64,000 nucleotides of DNA, from IMG/VR virus record IMGVR_UViG_3300042561_000116, positions 1-64,000 of that record; one strand, written 5' to 3'. The stretch comes from a virus. Each line of letters opens with the position of its first letter. The stretch's first letter is position 1. The notes below the pieces were generated by a model. That model saw only the letters and a list, made by a program, of their open reading frames with translations. It was not told the origin of the DNA and did not search any database. Positions 44,681 through 53,698 of this stretch are shown one piece after another. A program made the position numbers and the translations under genes.

Positions 44681-46546
44681 TTATACTTTATAGGTGTTGC
44701 CGCCTAGTACAATTTCTAAAGAATCACCTGCTGAGAAACTCAAAGTTCCTGCAGGATTGATTAAGTAAATCAATACACTACCTCCAGATAAAGCTGCAAG
44801 ACCTTGAGCAACTGCTGTAGGAATTGAAGGAGAGGCTGCAGTGTAGGTGTAGATTGCTACGTGGAAATACTCAGGATTAGCGTTCAGATATCCTGTAGGG
44901 ATATCCAAGAAGTCAATCAACTGATGATGTGCCCAAGTAGTAGATCCAGTAATTTGTATTGCAAATGTTCCAGAAATGGTTACCATACCATTTGCTCTAT
45001 GTAACTTAGGAAGAGATCCAATTGAGTACCTAGTTGAAGGGACAACACTCATATTGGAAACAGTCCTAGGAGTAGTTACTGCTGTAGTGATACTTGCACC
45101 TGCTACTTCTAAGTTTACAGTAATGTTTCCTGCATTGTTTGCACGTGTGATTGCTACTGTACCTGCAGTAGAAGTAAAGATCAATTCTTTGTTTACGTAC
45201 TCAGATCCATTCCAGAACAAACTATGATAAGCTGCAGGTGAGGTAGAGGTTACATCTGCTAAGCTAGTAATTGAACAAGAGTTTAATTGAGAACAAGTAA
45301 AGCGAACTCCTGAAGCCAAGGATACATTCAATCCATCAGAGTCGCTTGATGCTGTAAAGTCAGAAGCATTTAACTTCATCTTCATTCTTCCCAATGCAGC
45401 AACAATCTTAGTTAGCTGGTTAGAAAGAGTATCAGAAGTATTTGTATAGTTAAAAGTATATCCGTAGTAAGGGGTAGTTCCAAAGTTAGTAGCCCAAGTT
45501 AAAGTGTAGTTTGTAGCTGGGATAGTCGCTAAGGTAGTATTGATAGCACAGATCTGACTTGTAAACAAGATAGCAGCTGCACTTAAAGTACTAGTGCTAG
45601 ATCCTCCTGTGATACAAGAAGTATCAATAGAAGCAGGTACTGCACTTCCACCTGAGATATAAGTCTTTAAGTTGTTAGCGTTAGTAGTTACTGAAGTTAC
45701 GTTAGCATCTGTAGTTGTCTTAATAGAACAAACGTTAGTTACTACCCAATCAAACCAAACTTGTAAGTCAGCAGTAGAAGAAGGAGCAGTAGTAAAGCAA
45801 CCTGCAGTTACTCCGCTTAAATCTAACTGAGTATTTATAGAACAGATCTTAGCTCCATAAGCAGTTAAGATTTGACTAATAGTAGATACACCTGAAGTTA
45901 AAGAGATACAACCAGGGACTGTGAATGCAGGAGTCTCTAATGCAAGAGTACGAATGTTTAATGCACACAAAGCAGCAGAAGCTGATTCAGCAAATCCTTC
46001 TACAGTTGTAATAGGAGTACCTAAGCTAGTTAATGCACCACCTAATCTCAGACATCCATAATCAAATGTAGAATAGTCTGCACCACTTGCAGTAGACAAA
46101 CAGATACGTTGGTGTAGATTAGCAATAACTGTATCTAAGTTAGCTCCGTTAGCAATGATAGCTGCAAGAGTAGTTACTTGCAAAGTCAAATCATTTGCAG
46201 GAGAAGCACCACCTAAAGCACTACCAGCTACAGTTAAGAAGTTTCCTACTGTGTATCCGCTTCCACCTGATAATACTACTACAGTATAAACATTAGAACC
46301 TGGAGTACGAGTAACTTTAACAGAAGCTCCAGAACCTGATCCTCCTGTAGGAGATACAGTGTATTCAGTAACAACTGTAGGACTTAAAGCTAAACCTGTT
46401 TTGCTAACACTACCTACTGCTCCTGTACCGCAGTACAAAGGAAGTCCAGAATAGGTAATACATTTAGCGTAATTAGTTGACAAACATCCTACAGAATCGC
46501 AGGGAGTGTTTGTATATGTTCCGAAACAATCAAGACAAGTAGACAT
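44681..46546 (-). CDS. Head or tail fibre protein with cysteine-framed repeats
   Basis: The product has 621 residues from ATG 46546, 3 bases after the preceding gene; an in-frame TTG at 46567 overlaps that gene and is less likely. The N-terminus is cysteine-rich (M-S-T-C-L-D-C-F). Residues about 160-350 hold at least four modules that start with C-[ILF] and end 22-30 residues later with C-[AS]-[IL]-[NK]. The rest is S/T/G/V-rich beta structure, as in trimeric fibres. Residues about 440-620 could be the distal head. Position in the capsid unit suggests a capsid-borne head fibre; a tail fibre is the alternative. Confidence 0.6.
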   Translation of the reverse strand: MSTCLDCFGTYTNTPCDSVGCLSTNYAKCITYSGLPLYCGTGAVGSVSKTGLALSPTVVTEYTVSPTGGSGSGASVKVTRTPGSNVYTVVVLSGGSGYTVGNFLTVAGSALGGASPANDLTLQVTTLAAIIANGANLDTVIANLHQRICLSTASGADYSTFDYGCLRLGGALTSLGTPITTVEGFAESASAALCALNIRTLALETPAFTVPGCISLTSGVSTISQILTAYGAKICSINTQLDLSGVTAGCFTTAPSSTADLQVWFDWVVTNVCSIKTTTDANVTSVTTNANNLKTYISGGSAVPASIDTSCITGGSSTSTLSAAAILFTSQICAINTTLATIPATNYTLTWATNFGTTPYYGYTFNYTNTSDTLSNQLTKIVAALGRMKMKLNASDFTASSDSDGLNVSLASGVRFTCSQLNSCSITSLADVTSTSPAAYHSLFWNGSEYVNKELIFTSTAGTVAITRANNAGNITVNLEVAGASITTAVTTPRTVSNMSVVPSTRYSIGSLPKLHRANGMVTISGTFAIQITGSTTWAHHQLIDFLDIPTGYLNANPEYFHVAIYTYTAASPSIPTAVAQGLAALSGGSVLIYLINPAGTLSFSAGDSLEIVLGGNTYKV

Positions 46547-46548
46547 GG

Positions 46549-47076
46549 TTATGCGCAGCAAGTACAAAGTTTAACAATGATAGCCTGAAGTAAACCACGA
46601 AGATTTTGAATCTCGTCTCCAGAGCAAGGATTATCGCCAAGGCACTGATCAGCTAACCATACCTTAAAAGAAGAATCTAAAGGAAGATCTAACCAGTGAA
46701 TATTTCCAGAATTTACGTTGATGTCTTTTGCAGACAAATAGTTTAAGCGAGAACGCAACTCACAAATAACTCCTACCAACTTAACAACTACTTCTGCAGA
46801 ATAGTACTTATCATCTTGTACAGTAACTCCTGTCATAGAAATTACAGGACTAGTACCACATGCATTGTTTGCTGCATCAAAAGTAGTTTTATCTAATCCT
46901 AGACGGGTGTCTAAGTTAACTACTTTATCGTCTAACAACTTAAGCAAGTCATTCAGATAAGGGTCACAGGAATTAAAAGAATCAATCAGACCTCCTGGAG
47001 TAGGAGTACCTGTATACTTTACGCACCCAGAAGGAACGATTTCTACGCAGTTGTTATTAGGGCAGCAGTTAGTCAT
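46549..47076 (-). CDS. Cysteine-rich structural protein, likely fibre partner
   Basis: The product has 175 residues and at least 14 cysteines, clustered at the two ends (M-T-N-C-C-P-N-N-N-C and K-L-C-T-C-C-A). The body is helical. The C-x-x-C ends and the I-C-E-L-R-S-R-L-N segment echo the cysteine modules of the following fibre gene, so the two probably assemble together. No family recognised. Confidence 0.6.
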   Translation of the reverse strand: MTNCCPNNNCVEIVPSGCVKYTGTPTPGGLIDSFNSCDPYLNDLLKLLDDKVVNLDTRLGLDKTTFDAANNACGTSPVISMTGVTVQDDKYYSAEVVVKLVGVICELRSRLNYLSAKDINVNSGNIHWLDLPLDSSFKVWLADQCLGDNPCSGDEIQNLRGLLQAIIVKLCTCCA

Positions 47077-47080
47077 TGTT

Positions 47081-47269
47081 TTAAAGTTTAATTTTCAAAG
47101 TTGCTTTTGTATCGCAGTCTATGCATTCAGCATACTTCAAGAAGCGTGCTAGTGCTTTAGACTTTTTATAATAGGGTTTTGTTAAGTACTTGATATGCTG
47201 TAACTCTTTGTAAGCAGCATGAGCAAGTTTCTTCTTAACAGTCAGACTCAAGTCTTCTGAGTAAGTCAT
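47081..47269 (-). CDS. Small basic protein in capsid unit
   Basis: I place the start at ATG 47269 (62 residues, MTYSEDLSLTVKKKLAHAAY...). A longer frame to 47386 would overlap the previous gene by 152 bases and has poor composition. The product is basic and helical with one C-x2-C (A-E-C-I-D-C-D). It overlaps the preceding gene by 35 bases. Function unknown; probably a small virion or assembly factor. Confidence 0.5.
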   Translation of the reverse strand: MTYSEDLSLTVKKKLAHAAYKELQHIKYLTKPYYKKSKALARFLKYAECIDCDTKATLKIKL

Positions 47270-47741
47270 CGGCTTTTCTATATAATTCAGTAGCTTTTGC
47301 AGGGTTGCATAAGTCAGCATGTGCTTCAGCACCCTTAAGCAAAAACTCAATTTTGTCCAAGTAAATAAGAGTCTTCTCGTCATCACAGCAGTCTACATAC
47401 TTAGCCCACTGTACTCCAAGACGACAATCAATCTTACAAGTCCTCAAGTGGTAGCGAGTGTTGATACCAGTATCAGGACAAGTGGTAATAGTTAAAGTAT
47501 AAACGCCATCAGGTAAAGCAGTAAAGCCACTGGTAGAAGAAGTAGTGAATCCAAAGTTATAAGAGTTGAATATGTTTACTTCGCCAATAGTGTAATTGAA
47601 AGTAAAAGGATTATCATAGCCAGGTACTGAGATAGAAATCTCTGCAGTATCAGGAGCTAATGGGTATACTGATGTATCAAGGATAGACAAGTAAGAGCAA
47701 TCCTTTGCTTTAAGTGCTTCTAAGTTAAGTTGTACGTTCAT
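47235..47741 (-). CDS. Virion protein with beta-sandwich-like N-terminal half
   Basis: The product has 168 residues. The first about 100 form an Ig-like beta pattern (AEISISVPGYDNPFTFNYTI, then G-V-Y-T-L-T-I-T-T). The second half is helical with cysteines (C-K-I-D-C, D-C-C-D-D). It lies after the terminator-like hairpin at 47751-47775. Such proteins decorate capsids or join fibres to them. No firm family. Confidence 0.6.
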   Translation of the reverse strand: MNVQLNLEALKAKDCSYLSILDTSVYPLAPDTAEISISVPGYDNPFTFNYTIGEVNIFNSYNFGFTTSSTSGFTALPDGVYTLTITTCPDTGINTRYHLRTCKIDCRLGVQWAKYVDCCDDEKTLIYLDKIEFLLKGAEAHADLCNPAKATELYRKADDLLRRLESDC

Positions 47742-47750
47742 AGTTTTTTA

Positions 47751-47775
47751 AAAAAGGGGGAGTGTTATCTCCCCC
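47751..47775 (-). terminator. Strong hairpin with T run inside the capsid unit
   Basis: GGGGGAG/CTCCCCC (47756-47762 with 47769-47775) with a 6-base loop is followed on the - strand by T5-6 (A run at 47751-47755 and beyond). It stands directly before the gene starting at 47741, so transcripts from the capsid promoter would partly end here and downstream fibre genes would get less message. Confidence 0.75.
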
Positions 47776-47788
47776 ATTTATTTAGAGA

Positions 47789-48085
47789 TTAGTGGAGAGC
47801 TACCCAAGCAGATCCGTTATACACATGAACTTTGTTCAAGGTAGTATCGTAAGCTAAAGTTCCTTCAGTCATTCCAGTCAAAGCACCTAATTCTGTGGTA
47901 CTGTAAGAAAGAAGAGTAATAGTAGAGTTGTTAACTTTACCATAAGCAAAAGTCTTATCGCAGCAAGTTGAGTTGCTAGATAAAACTCCCAAGATAAATT
48001 TTACAAGTGATTTCCCAGGACCTTTGCCAGAAGCATTTTCCAAGGTTTCACTAAATGTTCCAGGTTTGAGATTGATATCTTTCAT
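47789..48085 (-). CDS. Small structural protein with fibre-type C-terminal motif
   Basis: The product has 98 residues. The C-terminus reads G-T-L-A-Y-D-T-T-L-N-K-V-H-V-Y-N-G-S-A-W-V-A, the widespread motif (G-T-L-x-Y-D-T-x-x-N-K-x-x-V-Y-x-G-x-A-W) at the ends of phage fibre and head-decoration proteins. The N-terminal half has a G-K-G-P-G-K-S-L stretch that looks like a P-loop but lacks strand context. Hairpins flank the gene on both sides. Confidence 0.6.
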   Translation of the reverse strand: MKDINLKPGTFSETLENASGKGPGKSLVKFILGVLSSNSTCCDKTFAYGKVNNSTITLLSYSTTELGALTGMTEGTLAYDTTLNKVHVYNGSAWVALH

Positions 48086-48108
48086 TTTATTTTAAATTAA
48101 TAGGTAAG

Positions 48109-48135
48109 AAAAAGTGGGGGAGATTAATCCCCCAC
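48109..48135 (-). terminator. Hairpin with T run after the decoration gene
   Basis: GTGGGGG...CCCCCAC (48114-48135) forms a 7-8 bp stem and on the - strand is followed by TTTTTC. It lies between the 363-residue gene (ends 48143) and the next start (48085). It would attenuate transcription after a highly expressed gene. Confidence 0.75.
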
Positions 48136-48142
48136 GTAGTCT

Positions 48143-49234
48143 TTAGAATGATACAGAAACGTTAGTAGCGTCAGTAAAGTCAACGCCAGTTACGCCTTCC
48201 AAGAAGCTTAAAAGAGCAGCTTCGTTTGCACTGTCCTCTTCAATCAAAATGATTACAGAGTGAGTGTTTTGTGTTTTCTTCTCAAAACCTTTTGGAGAAT
48301 CTTCTAAGTAAGTGATTTCGTACATATCAAAGCCAGAAGCAGCAGTGTAAGTAGGAACATAGAAGAATTGATTTACATCCTCATTGTAGATAGGATTCCA
48401 GTAGTAACGAGCATCAGCAGTAGCAGGCAAGTTGTTAGTGAAGTAGTGACGCTCCATTTCAGCCATAGCAGCCTTAACACCGATAGGGTATTTAACAGGA
48501 GTTGCATAGGTGATAGTCCAAGCAGCACAAGAATTTTCGATATCGAAATCTTGAGTGTTGTAAGGACCTTCATGAACGTGAGCTTTGAAACGTACCAAGT
48601 TGAATACGTAAGGAACTGCATCAGGAACACAAGCGTTACCGAATTCATCCAAAGCCTTACCTACCAATTTAACACCGTAGTTAGATCCGCTAGATACCAA
48701 AGAAGCAACAACATACTTGCTCAACAAAGGAGAAGCGTTGATCTTAGTAACGATAGCAGTCATGTAAGTAGAAGCAGACAAAGCATCGCAGTCACCACCA
48801 CATTCAGAGCAGCATGCAGTTTTAACAACTACAGACTCTTGAATCATTGGCTGGTAAATGCCTTTGCTCCAGTACTCGTCAATTTTCAAAGTAACAACGT
48901 ATTCTTCGTCACATTTGAAAACAGGAGTAGCAGCAGAAGCTTCGTCCCAACCTAAGTAGGAAACCTGTTGAGTTACAGTTAAGTCAGCATTAGTTTTGGT
49001 TACTGATACTAAGTTTTTACGCTTGATAACGCCAGTTTTGAAACTTCCGTATTTAGTGCTACCTGATCCAAAAACCAACTTAAAGTTGTCAAGAGGACTA
49101 GTGAAGGCTACAGTTCCCAAGTTAGTGTTACCATCAGCATCGAAAGCAGCAATAGCTTTAGTAGCTACTGCAGAGGTACTAGTAGCAGCAGATACTGCGC
49201 TAGGTACAAAGATTTGTGTGATCTTGTGATTCAT
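48143..49234 (-). CDS. Abundant structural protein (auxiliary capsid or similar)
   Basis: The product has 363 residues, beta-rich, with a cysteine cluster C-C-S-E-C-G-G-D-C at about 142-150. Like the MCP gene it uses more C-ending codons than its neighbours and is followed by a strong hairpin, both signs of high expression. In crassviruses an auxiliary capsid protein is encoded downstream of the MCP, which fits position and size. A tail-tube role is less likely in a short-tailed phage. No sequence family recognised directly. Confidence 0.6.
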   Translation of the reverse strand: MNHKITQIFVPSAVSAATSTSAVATKAIAAFDADGNTNLGTVAFTSPLDNFKLVFGSGSTKYGSFKTGVIKRKNLVSVTKTNADLTVTQQVSYLGWDEASAATPVFKCDEEYVVTLKIDEYWSKGIYQPMIQESVVVKTACCSECGGDCDALSASTYMTAIVTKINASPLLSKYVVASLVSSGSNYGVKLVGKALDEFGNACVPDAVPYVFNLVRFKAHVHEGPYNTQDFDIENSCAAWTITYATPVKYPIGVKAAMAEMERHYFTNNLPATADARYYWNPIYNEDVNQFFYVPTYTAASGFDMYEITYLEDSPKGFEKKTQNTHSVIILIEEDSANEAALLSFLEGVTGVDFTDATNVSVSF

Positions 49235-49245
49235 AGTTTTATATA

Positions 49246-49962
49246 TTATTCAGAGTTTTTGTTTAAACGATCTTCAGCAAACACAGCTTGTGCTTGATTA
49301 TCAGTTGATTGAGCAGCGAACTTAACAGCTAAGTCGACAATGTCTGACTGAGCATACTCAGGGAGTTCTGAGTCTTGATTCTTAGAGTTTGTTCCATCAA
49401 ACTTAACGTAGCCCTCTACATCTATATCTAAGGGATAACGTAAGTATGTTACAAACACTTTTTCGATCTTAAACTTACTATCAGTGTAGACTGTCAAGTT
49501 ATCATTCCCCAGTGTGGCTAAAGTTGTTCTCCACTCAAACGAAGGGCTGTAATTGTTGTCAAGGTACTTAGTAGTAAGTTCTCCATGTCTAACTAAGTCT
49601 ATAGTAATGGGCTCAGAACAGGTTCCATTCTTTGCTATTGCGTAAGACGAAATATAAAACATATAGTTTGCTGCGTCTTTCAGAGGACAATCATAGCCAA
49701 CGTGAAAGAGATCATTTGTTTTTACGGGATTCAGAGGCACATTACTGGTCTTCAATATCTGGAGATCATCAATACGCTTTCTGATTGAATCGTAGCCTAC
49801 TTTATAAATATTGTTAGGATTAAGTTTAGTTTTAATCCAACTAACCTGAGCCTTGTTGAGGTAAACTATAATATCTTCAATCGGGATATCTATATTATCC
49901 TGACGATTGATTTTATTTAAAGTTAGTTTAAACTCATAGATGAGTTCCTCAACAGGGATCAT
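49246..49962 (-). CDS. Connector/adaptor protein
   Basis: The product has 238 residues. The start is a helical block (VEELIYEFKLTLNKINRQDN, then I-V-Y-L-N-K-A-Q-V-S-W-I-K), a pattern common to head-completion adaptors (L-N-x-A-Q). A beta-rich middle and a short helical end (AQSTDNQAQAVFAEDRLNKN) follow. It lies two genes after the MCP, 11 bases before the auxiliary-capsid-like gene. It probably docks on the portal. Confidence 0.6.
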   Translation of the reverse strand: MIPVEELIYEFKLTLNKINRQDNIDIPIEDIIVYLNKAQVSWIKTKLNPNNIYKVGYDSIRKRIDDLQILKTSNVPLNPVKTNDLFHVGYDCPLKDAANYMFYISSYAIAKNGTCSEPITIDLVRHGELTTKYLDNNYSPSFEWRTTLATLGNDNLTVYTDSKFKIEKVFVTYLRYPLDIDVEGYVKFDGTNSKNQDSELPEYAQSDIVDLAVKFAAQSTDNQAQAVFAEDRLNKNSE

Positions 49963-49978
49963 GTTATATATTTAGTTT

Positions 49979-50917
49979 TTATAGAGCGTCAATTCGTGCT
50001 TTGTTTTTCAACTTATCCTTAAAGGATGTATACTCTTCTGTATTTTTAGGATCTGCAAGGAATAATTCAAACTCTTCGATTGACTTAGCCCATACATGCT
50101 CTCCTTCGTATACAATAGAACCTTTAATTCTAATGATGTTTTTATCTACTAGATCTTTTACAAGAGCCTTCACATCTAACAAGTCGTCACTGTATGACAT
50201 AATCTTGTTAAACTGATCAATAGGATCTCGATCAAGAGCTGATGCTGGTGTACGTAAGAACTCATCTACTGCATTGTAAACTTCTTCTTCTGTAGCATCC
50301 ATTGGTAATCCTAAGCCAATAAGCTTTTGAACTTTTTTACGCTTAGTTGCAGTCATCTTATCTAAAGATGCAATTGCACTGTTAATGCGTTTCTTACGTT
50401 CAAAAGTAGTCTTAGTTTCTACGTCACCATTGTAAACGTAGAACTTTACAATAGCTGTATCTATCTTACCACTTTCTATATCATCCATAGAGTGAGCAAC
50501 CATTTCGGTTTCCATTAACCAATAAAAGTTAATTGCTTCTCTAGGATTCTCCATATTGAAGATGTTATCTCCATCTTCTAGGGTATATCCGTTTTCTTTA
50601 ATTTCGTCATAGAACGTACTAGCAGGCAGTAATGATTCATCAAGAAGCGACTCATAGTATTCTCTAAGTTGCTTAACTCTCTGCATCTCTTGCTCTCTAG
50701 CTTTTGTGTCCAAGATTCCACGGAACTTCGGAGAGTTCTCATCTAATCCTGTTCTAATTACTCCACGTGAATCAACTCGTGGGAAAAACTTTCTTACTGT
50801 TCCTGGAATGAAGTTATATCCATTCTGGTACAATGATCCTTCTAATGTGCGCATGCTAGAAGGTTGTCTTTTGTAGGGACGAATAATTCGCACTCCCTGT
50901 GCTATTTCTTTACTCAT
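49979..50917 (-). CDS. Conserved late protein following the MCP
   Basis: The product has 312 residues, helical and charged, with an N-terminal basic segment (R-I-I-R-P-Y-K-R) and a lysine-rich C-terminus. Length and position directly after the MCP match an uncharacterised gene conserved in crAss-like genomes. No cysteine, catalytic or membrane motif. Its leader carries the TTAAACCAAACC word. It could be a capsid-interior or head-assembly protein. Confidence 0.6.
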   Translation of the reverse strand: MSKEIAQGVRIIRPYKRQPSSMRTLEGSLYQNGYNFIPGTVRKFFPRVDSRGVIRTGLDENSPKFRGILDTKAREQEMQRVKQLREYYESLLDESLLPASTFYDEIKENGYTLEDGDNIFNMENPREAINFYWLMETEMVAHSMDDIESGKIDTAIVKFYVYNGDVETKTTFERKKRINSAIASLDKMTATKRKKVQKLIGLGLPMDATEEEVYNAVDEFLRTPASALDRDPIDQFNKIMSYSDDLLDVKALVKDLVDKNIIRIKGSIVYEGEHVWAKSIEEFELFLADPKNTEEYTSFKDKLKNKARIDAL

Positions 50918-50959
50918 TTTTGGTTTGGTTTAATTTTTGGTTCTAACTTTATCTATTTA

Positions 50960-50983
50960 GGAGGGGGCTATTAAACCCCCTCC
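50960..50983 (-). terminator. GC-rich hairpin after the major capsid gene
   Basis: GGAGGGGG (50960-50967) pairs with CCCCCTCC (50976-50983) around an 8-base loop, 15 bases after the MCP stop on the - strand. No U tract follows, so it may protect the MCP message 3' end or reduce read-through rather than be a full terminator. Confidence 0.65.
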
Positions 50984-50998
50984 GTCATAGATTCGCAA

Positions 50999-52522
50999 TT
51001 AGATGCGAGGGAATTCTTTAATGATCACAGTCTTGGTAGGATCTTCCAAGAAGATACCTGCGAAGTCTTTCATGATGTAGGTAGAATAAGGATCTTTGCT
51101 AGCGATTGATGTCTGTTGAGCACCAAATCCTACTGAACCTGCAATGTACTGATAGTACATGTTAGGACGAGTAGACAATTTTACCTCACGGATACCTGCG
51201 TCATCTTGACCACTTACATCCAAGATGATGAAGATTGGAGGAGTCTTCTTGTTAGGACCCAACTCCAAGAAAGTAGCATGCTCATTCAATTGCTCTAATT
51301 CTACGAATTCAACTGGACCAGTCTCAGTAGTCATAAAGTGATCGAATTGGAAAGCATAACCTTGCTTAGTACGATCTTTACCATCCAAGAACTTATCAGC
51401 AGATACCATGAAGTTCTGACCGTTGAAGTCTTTGCGGATAGCAGTAGAAGCCAACTCCATACCAGAACGGTTGGTGTAGATCTTCACGCTACGGTCTTTC
51501 AACAACACACGGTTGTAGAACAAGTCACCGATAGCAGTACGAATCAAGTTCAAAGAGAACTGACCACGATCGTAGTAGATAACGTTACCCAAGTGCAATT
51601 GCTGCCATAAGCCTTGCTTAGCACGAGTAGGACGACCTTTTTCATCTTTACCGTTACCTTGACGACCCCACATCAAAGTGTTAGCTTTCATGCGCATCAT
51701 CTCCATACGGAGCAAACGAGATACTGTAGGCTCCCAACCAACGATTTTGGTTTTCTCACCTTCAGCCATAGGATCGCTTACAGAGTAGTAAGTGATGTCC
51801 ATAGGATTGCCTGAAGCGTCTGTCTGCATACCCAATTTGGTTGCATCAGCCCAGTCAGTGATAGTGTGTTCAACACCATACTGTTGCAATACATCAGCCA
51901 TAACTTCTAAGTTACCATCGAACAATCCCAAGCTAGAGAATGAAGTGGTGTACTCACCCAATACGTTACCGATCTTGAAGTACTCAACACCTACAGCCAA
52001 GAAAGTAGCAGCTACGTAGTCGCTAGAAGAAGCACCTACTGCAGTACACTTGTACTTGAAACCGTTCTGGTGTTTTTCACCTTCAGAAACGATTTGGATT
52101 TGAGTTTCTTGCTCATAGCGGTGGCCGGTGATAATGTCGTTAACAACAAACACGTTCTTGTCAAATACCAATTCGAAAGTAGAACCATCACGACCTGGGT
52201 AGGTAGCAGCAGTAGATACAATGATCTTAGGTAACTCAGCACGCTTCTTGATTTTGTAGGTGAAAACTCCGTTAGGATCGTTAACCATAAAAGGCTTACC
52301 AGTCTTCATTACCAAATCCAACAAGTCGTTCTTGTACAATTTAGTGTCGGTGAAAAGGCGAATCATCATTTTGTCATACTGATCAGGCTTAGTGCGCAGC
52401 ATGGTTTCAACGAAGTTCTTGTCTGTCAATTTACCCAAACCATTTTTAGAATAGAATGAGCTGGTCATGTGAGCGTTAGCTATAACTCTCCCGTTAACCC
52501 TTGGAATACTTTGATTAGGCAT
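50999..52522 (-). CDS. Major capsid protein (HK97 fold, crAss-like)
   Basis: The product has 507 residues, the expected length for a crAss-like MCP, encoded between the scaffold-like gene and the connector genes. The overall pattern (charged N-terminal arm, long alternating strands, a helix with R-L-L-R-M-E-M-M-R-M near residue 270 and a C-terminal strand set) fits the HK97 fold. The codons are visibly richer in C and G at third positions than in neighbouring genes, as expected for the most expressed protein. It is the second gene after the promoter at 53699-53729 and is followed by a strong hairpin. Identity is inferred from position and length more than from a unique motif. Confidence 0.85.
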   Translation of the reverse strand: MPNQSIPRVNGRVIANAHMTSSFYSKNGLGKLTDKNFVETMLRTKPDQYDKMMIRLFTDTKLYKNDLLDLVMKTGKPFMVNDPNGVFTYKIKKRAELPKIIVSTAATYPGRDGSTFELVFDKNVFVVNDIITGHRYEQETQIQIVSEGEKHQNGFKYKCTAVGASSSDYVAATFLAVGVEYFKIGNVLGEYTTSFSSLGLFDGNLEVMADVLQQYGVEHTITDWADATKLGMQTDASGNPMDITYYSVSDPMAEGEKTKIVGWEPTVSRLLRMEMMRMKANTLMWGRQGNGKDEKGRPTRAKQGLWQQLHLGNVIYYDRGQFSLNLIRTAIGDLFYNRVLLKDRSVKIYTNRSGMELASTAIRKDFNGQNFMVSADKFLDGKDRTKQGYAFQFDHFMTTETGPVEFVELEQLNEHATFLELGPNKKTPPIFIILDVSGQDDAGIREVKLSTRPNMYYQYIAGSVGFGAQQTSIASKDPYSTYIMKDFAGIFLEDPTKTVIIKEFPRI

Positions 52523-52553
52523 AGTAGTAATTTATTATTTTTGTTTTTATGTT

Positions 52554-53678
52554 TTATTTGAAGTACCGTGAGAATAAGTCATCATTAGATTTTGAAGTCT
52601 TACCAGACTTTTTACTCTTGGTCTTTAAATCATTGAATAGAGAATTGGTCTCATCAGTTACAGCTTTTCTTTTTACAGGAGTTAGATCTAAATCATTTTG
52701 AACTAATCTAGCTACAGCTAAAAACTTAGAAGGATCCTCTTGACGCATCTTAGCAAGTTTGTATTCAAACTCACTAATACGCTGACCGTTTGGAAGAACG
52801 TGTGGTCTCGAAAGAACGAAGTCAAATAACTCTGTAGCTGATTGCTCGTTGATAGGATACCCTTCAATAGCACCTGAAGCAATTGCTCCATCTAATACAT
52901 CAGCGTAGAGTTGCTCTCTTTCTTCTTCTTTCTGTCTCATCGCTTGTACACGAGCTTCACTTTGTTCTGCAAGTAGTGCTCTTTCCTGTTGCATCTTCTC
53001 TACCAACTTAACTTGGTACTTTTGAGAGTATGCTTCTAAGCGATCATTATCTCTAGCGTAGTTCAGTTGATCTTCGATTTCATCTTCATCCATTCCTGTC
53101 TTAGCTAAATACAAACGGAAAACTCTTTCTTGGTTTCCTTCTACAGATAAGTCTACATTCTCGACTACTTGTTCGTTTGAGAACATCTGTAAGTATTCTT
53201 GCACAGGCACTTTATTGATGAAGATATCTTCAATCATCTGTACTCCTGCTTCTCCGTAAGTTTCAGTAGCAAGTTCTTCTAATTGATTCCAAGCTCTATC
53301 TTCGATAGTCTCGTTCATCTTAGCTAAGAATGTTTGCTCATTCCACTCTATTTCTTCTCCTTCTTCTACGTTAAGCATTCCTGCTTTAGCAAGACCCTTA
53401 CCAAAGACTTCAAAGTAATTATCTTCTTCGTCTTCATCTCCTTCTAAATCTACTTCTTCCTCTTCTTCCTCTTCTTCTTCAACAGGTGCTGGAGCTTTAG
53501 GAGGATTTATAGGTTCAGGATTTTCATCTTCTTCTAGGGGATCAAAGTCTTCTCCTCCTAAAATATCTGGTTTAATGTGGGCATTAGGATCTTCTGTAGG
53601 GGTATCCAAATCTAGTGGATCATCTACGGAAAAACTGTCAAAGAACTCTAAATTCTCTAATGGACTATTGGTTGTCAT
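52554..53678 (-). CDS. Acidic scaffold-like protein
   Basis: The product has 374 residues. A proline-rich and extremely acidic N-terminal region (about 10-85, including runs of 9 glutamates) is followed by a helical, coiled-coil middle and a short basic end (T-K-S-K-K-S-G-K-T-S-K-S). This is the usual make-up and position of a capsid scaffolding protein: directly before the MCP and absent of enzymatic motifs. The basic tail could bind the capsid shell. No homology claim can be made from sequence alone. Confidence 0.65.
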   Translation of the reverse strand: MTTNSPLENLEFFDSFSVDDPLDLDTPTEDPNAHIKPDILGGEDFDPLEEDENPEPINPPKAPAPVEEEEEEEEEVDLEGDEDEEDNYFEVFGKGLAKAGMLNVEEGEEIEWNEQTFLAKMNETIEDRAWNQLEELATETYGEAGVQMIEDIFINKVPVQEYLQMFSNEQVVENVDLSVEGNQERVFRLYLAKTGMDEDEIEDQLNYARDNDRLEAYSQKYQVKLVEKMQQERALLAEQSEARVQAMRQKEEEREQLYADVLDGAIASGAIEGYPINEQSATELFDFVLSRPHVLPNGQRISEFEYKLAKMRQEDPSKFLAVARLVQNDLDLTPVKRKAVTDETNSLFNDLKTKSKKSGKTSKSNDDLFSRYFK

Positions 53679-53698
53679 AAGGTTAGTTTGGTTTAATT

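Noticed and set aside
47270-47386. N-terminal extension of the small basic protein (first 39 residues)
   Set aside because: The extension overlaps the previous gene fully out of frame and its composition is a shadow; ATG 47269 is a better start.
47992-48085. G-K-G-P-G-K-S-L in the 98-residue structural protein looks like a P-loop
   Set aside because: No surrounding strand-helix pattern or Walker B; the protein is too small and ends with a fibre motif.
48368-48955. 195-residue open frame on the + strand opposite the abundant structural gene
   Set aside because: It is a shadow of a C-rich codon gene on the - strand; composition is not protein-like and it has no promoter.
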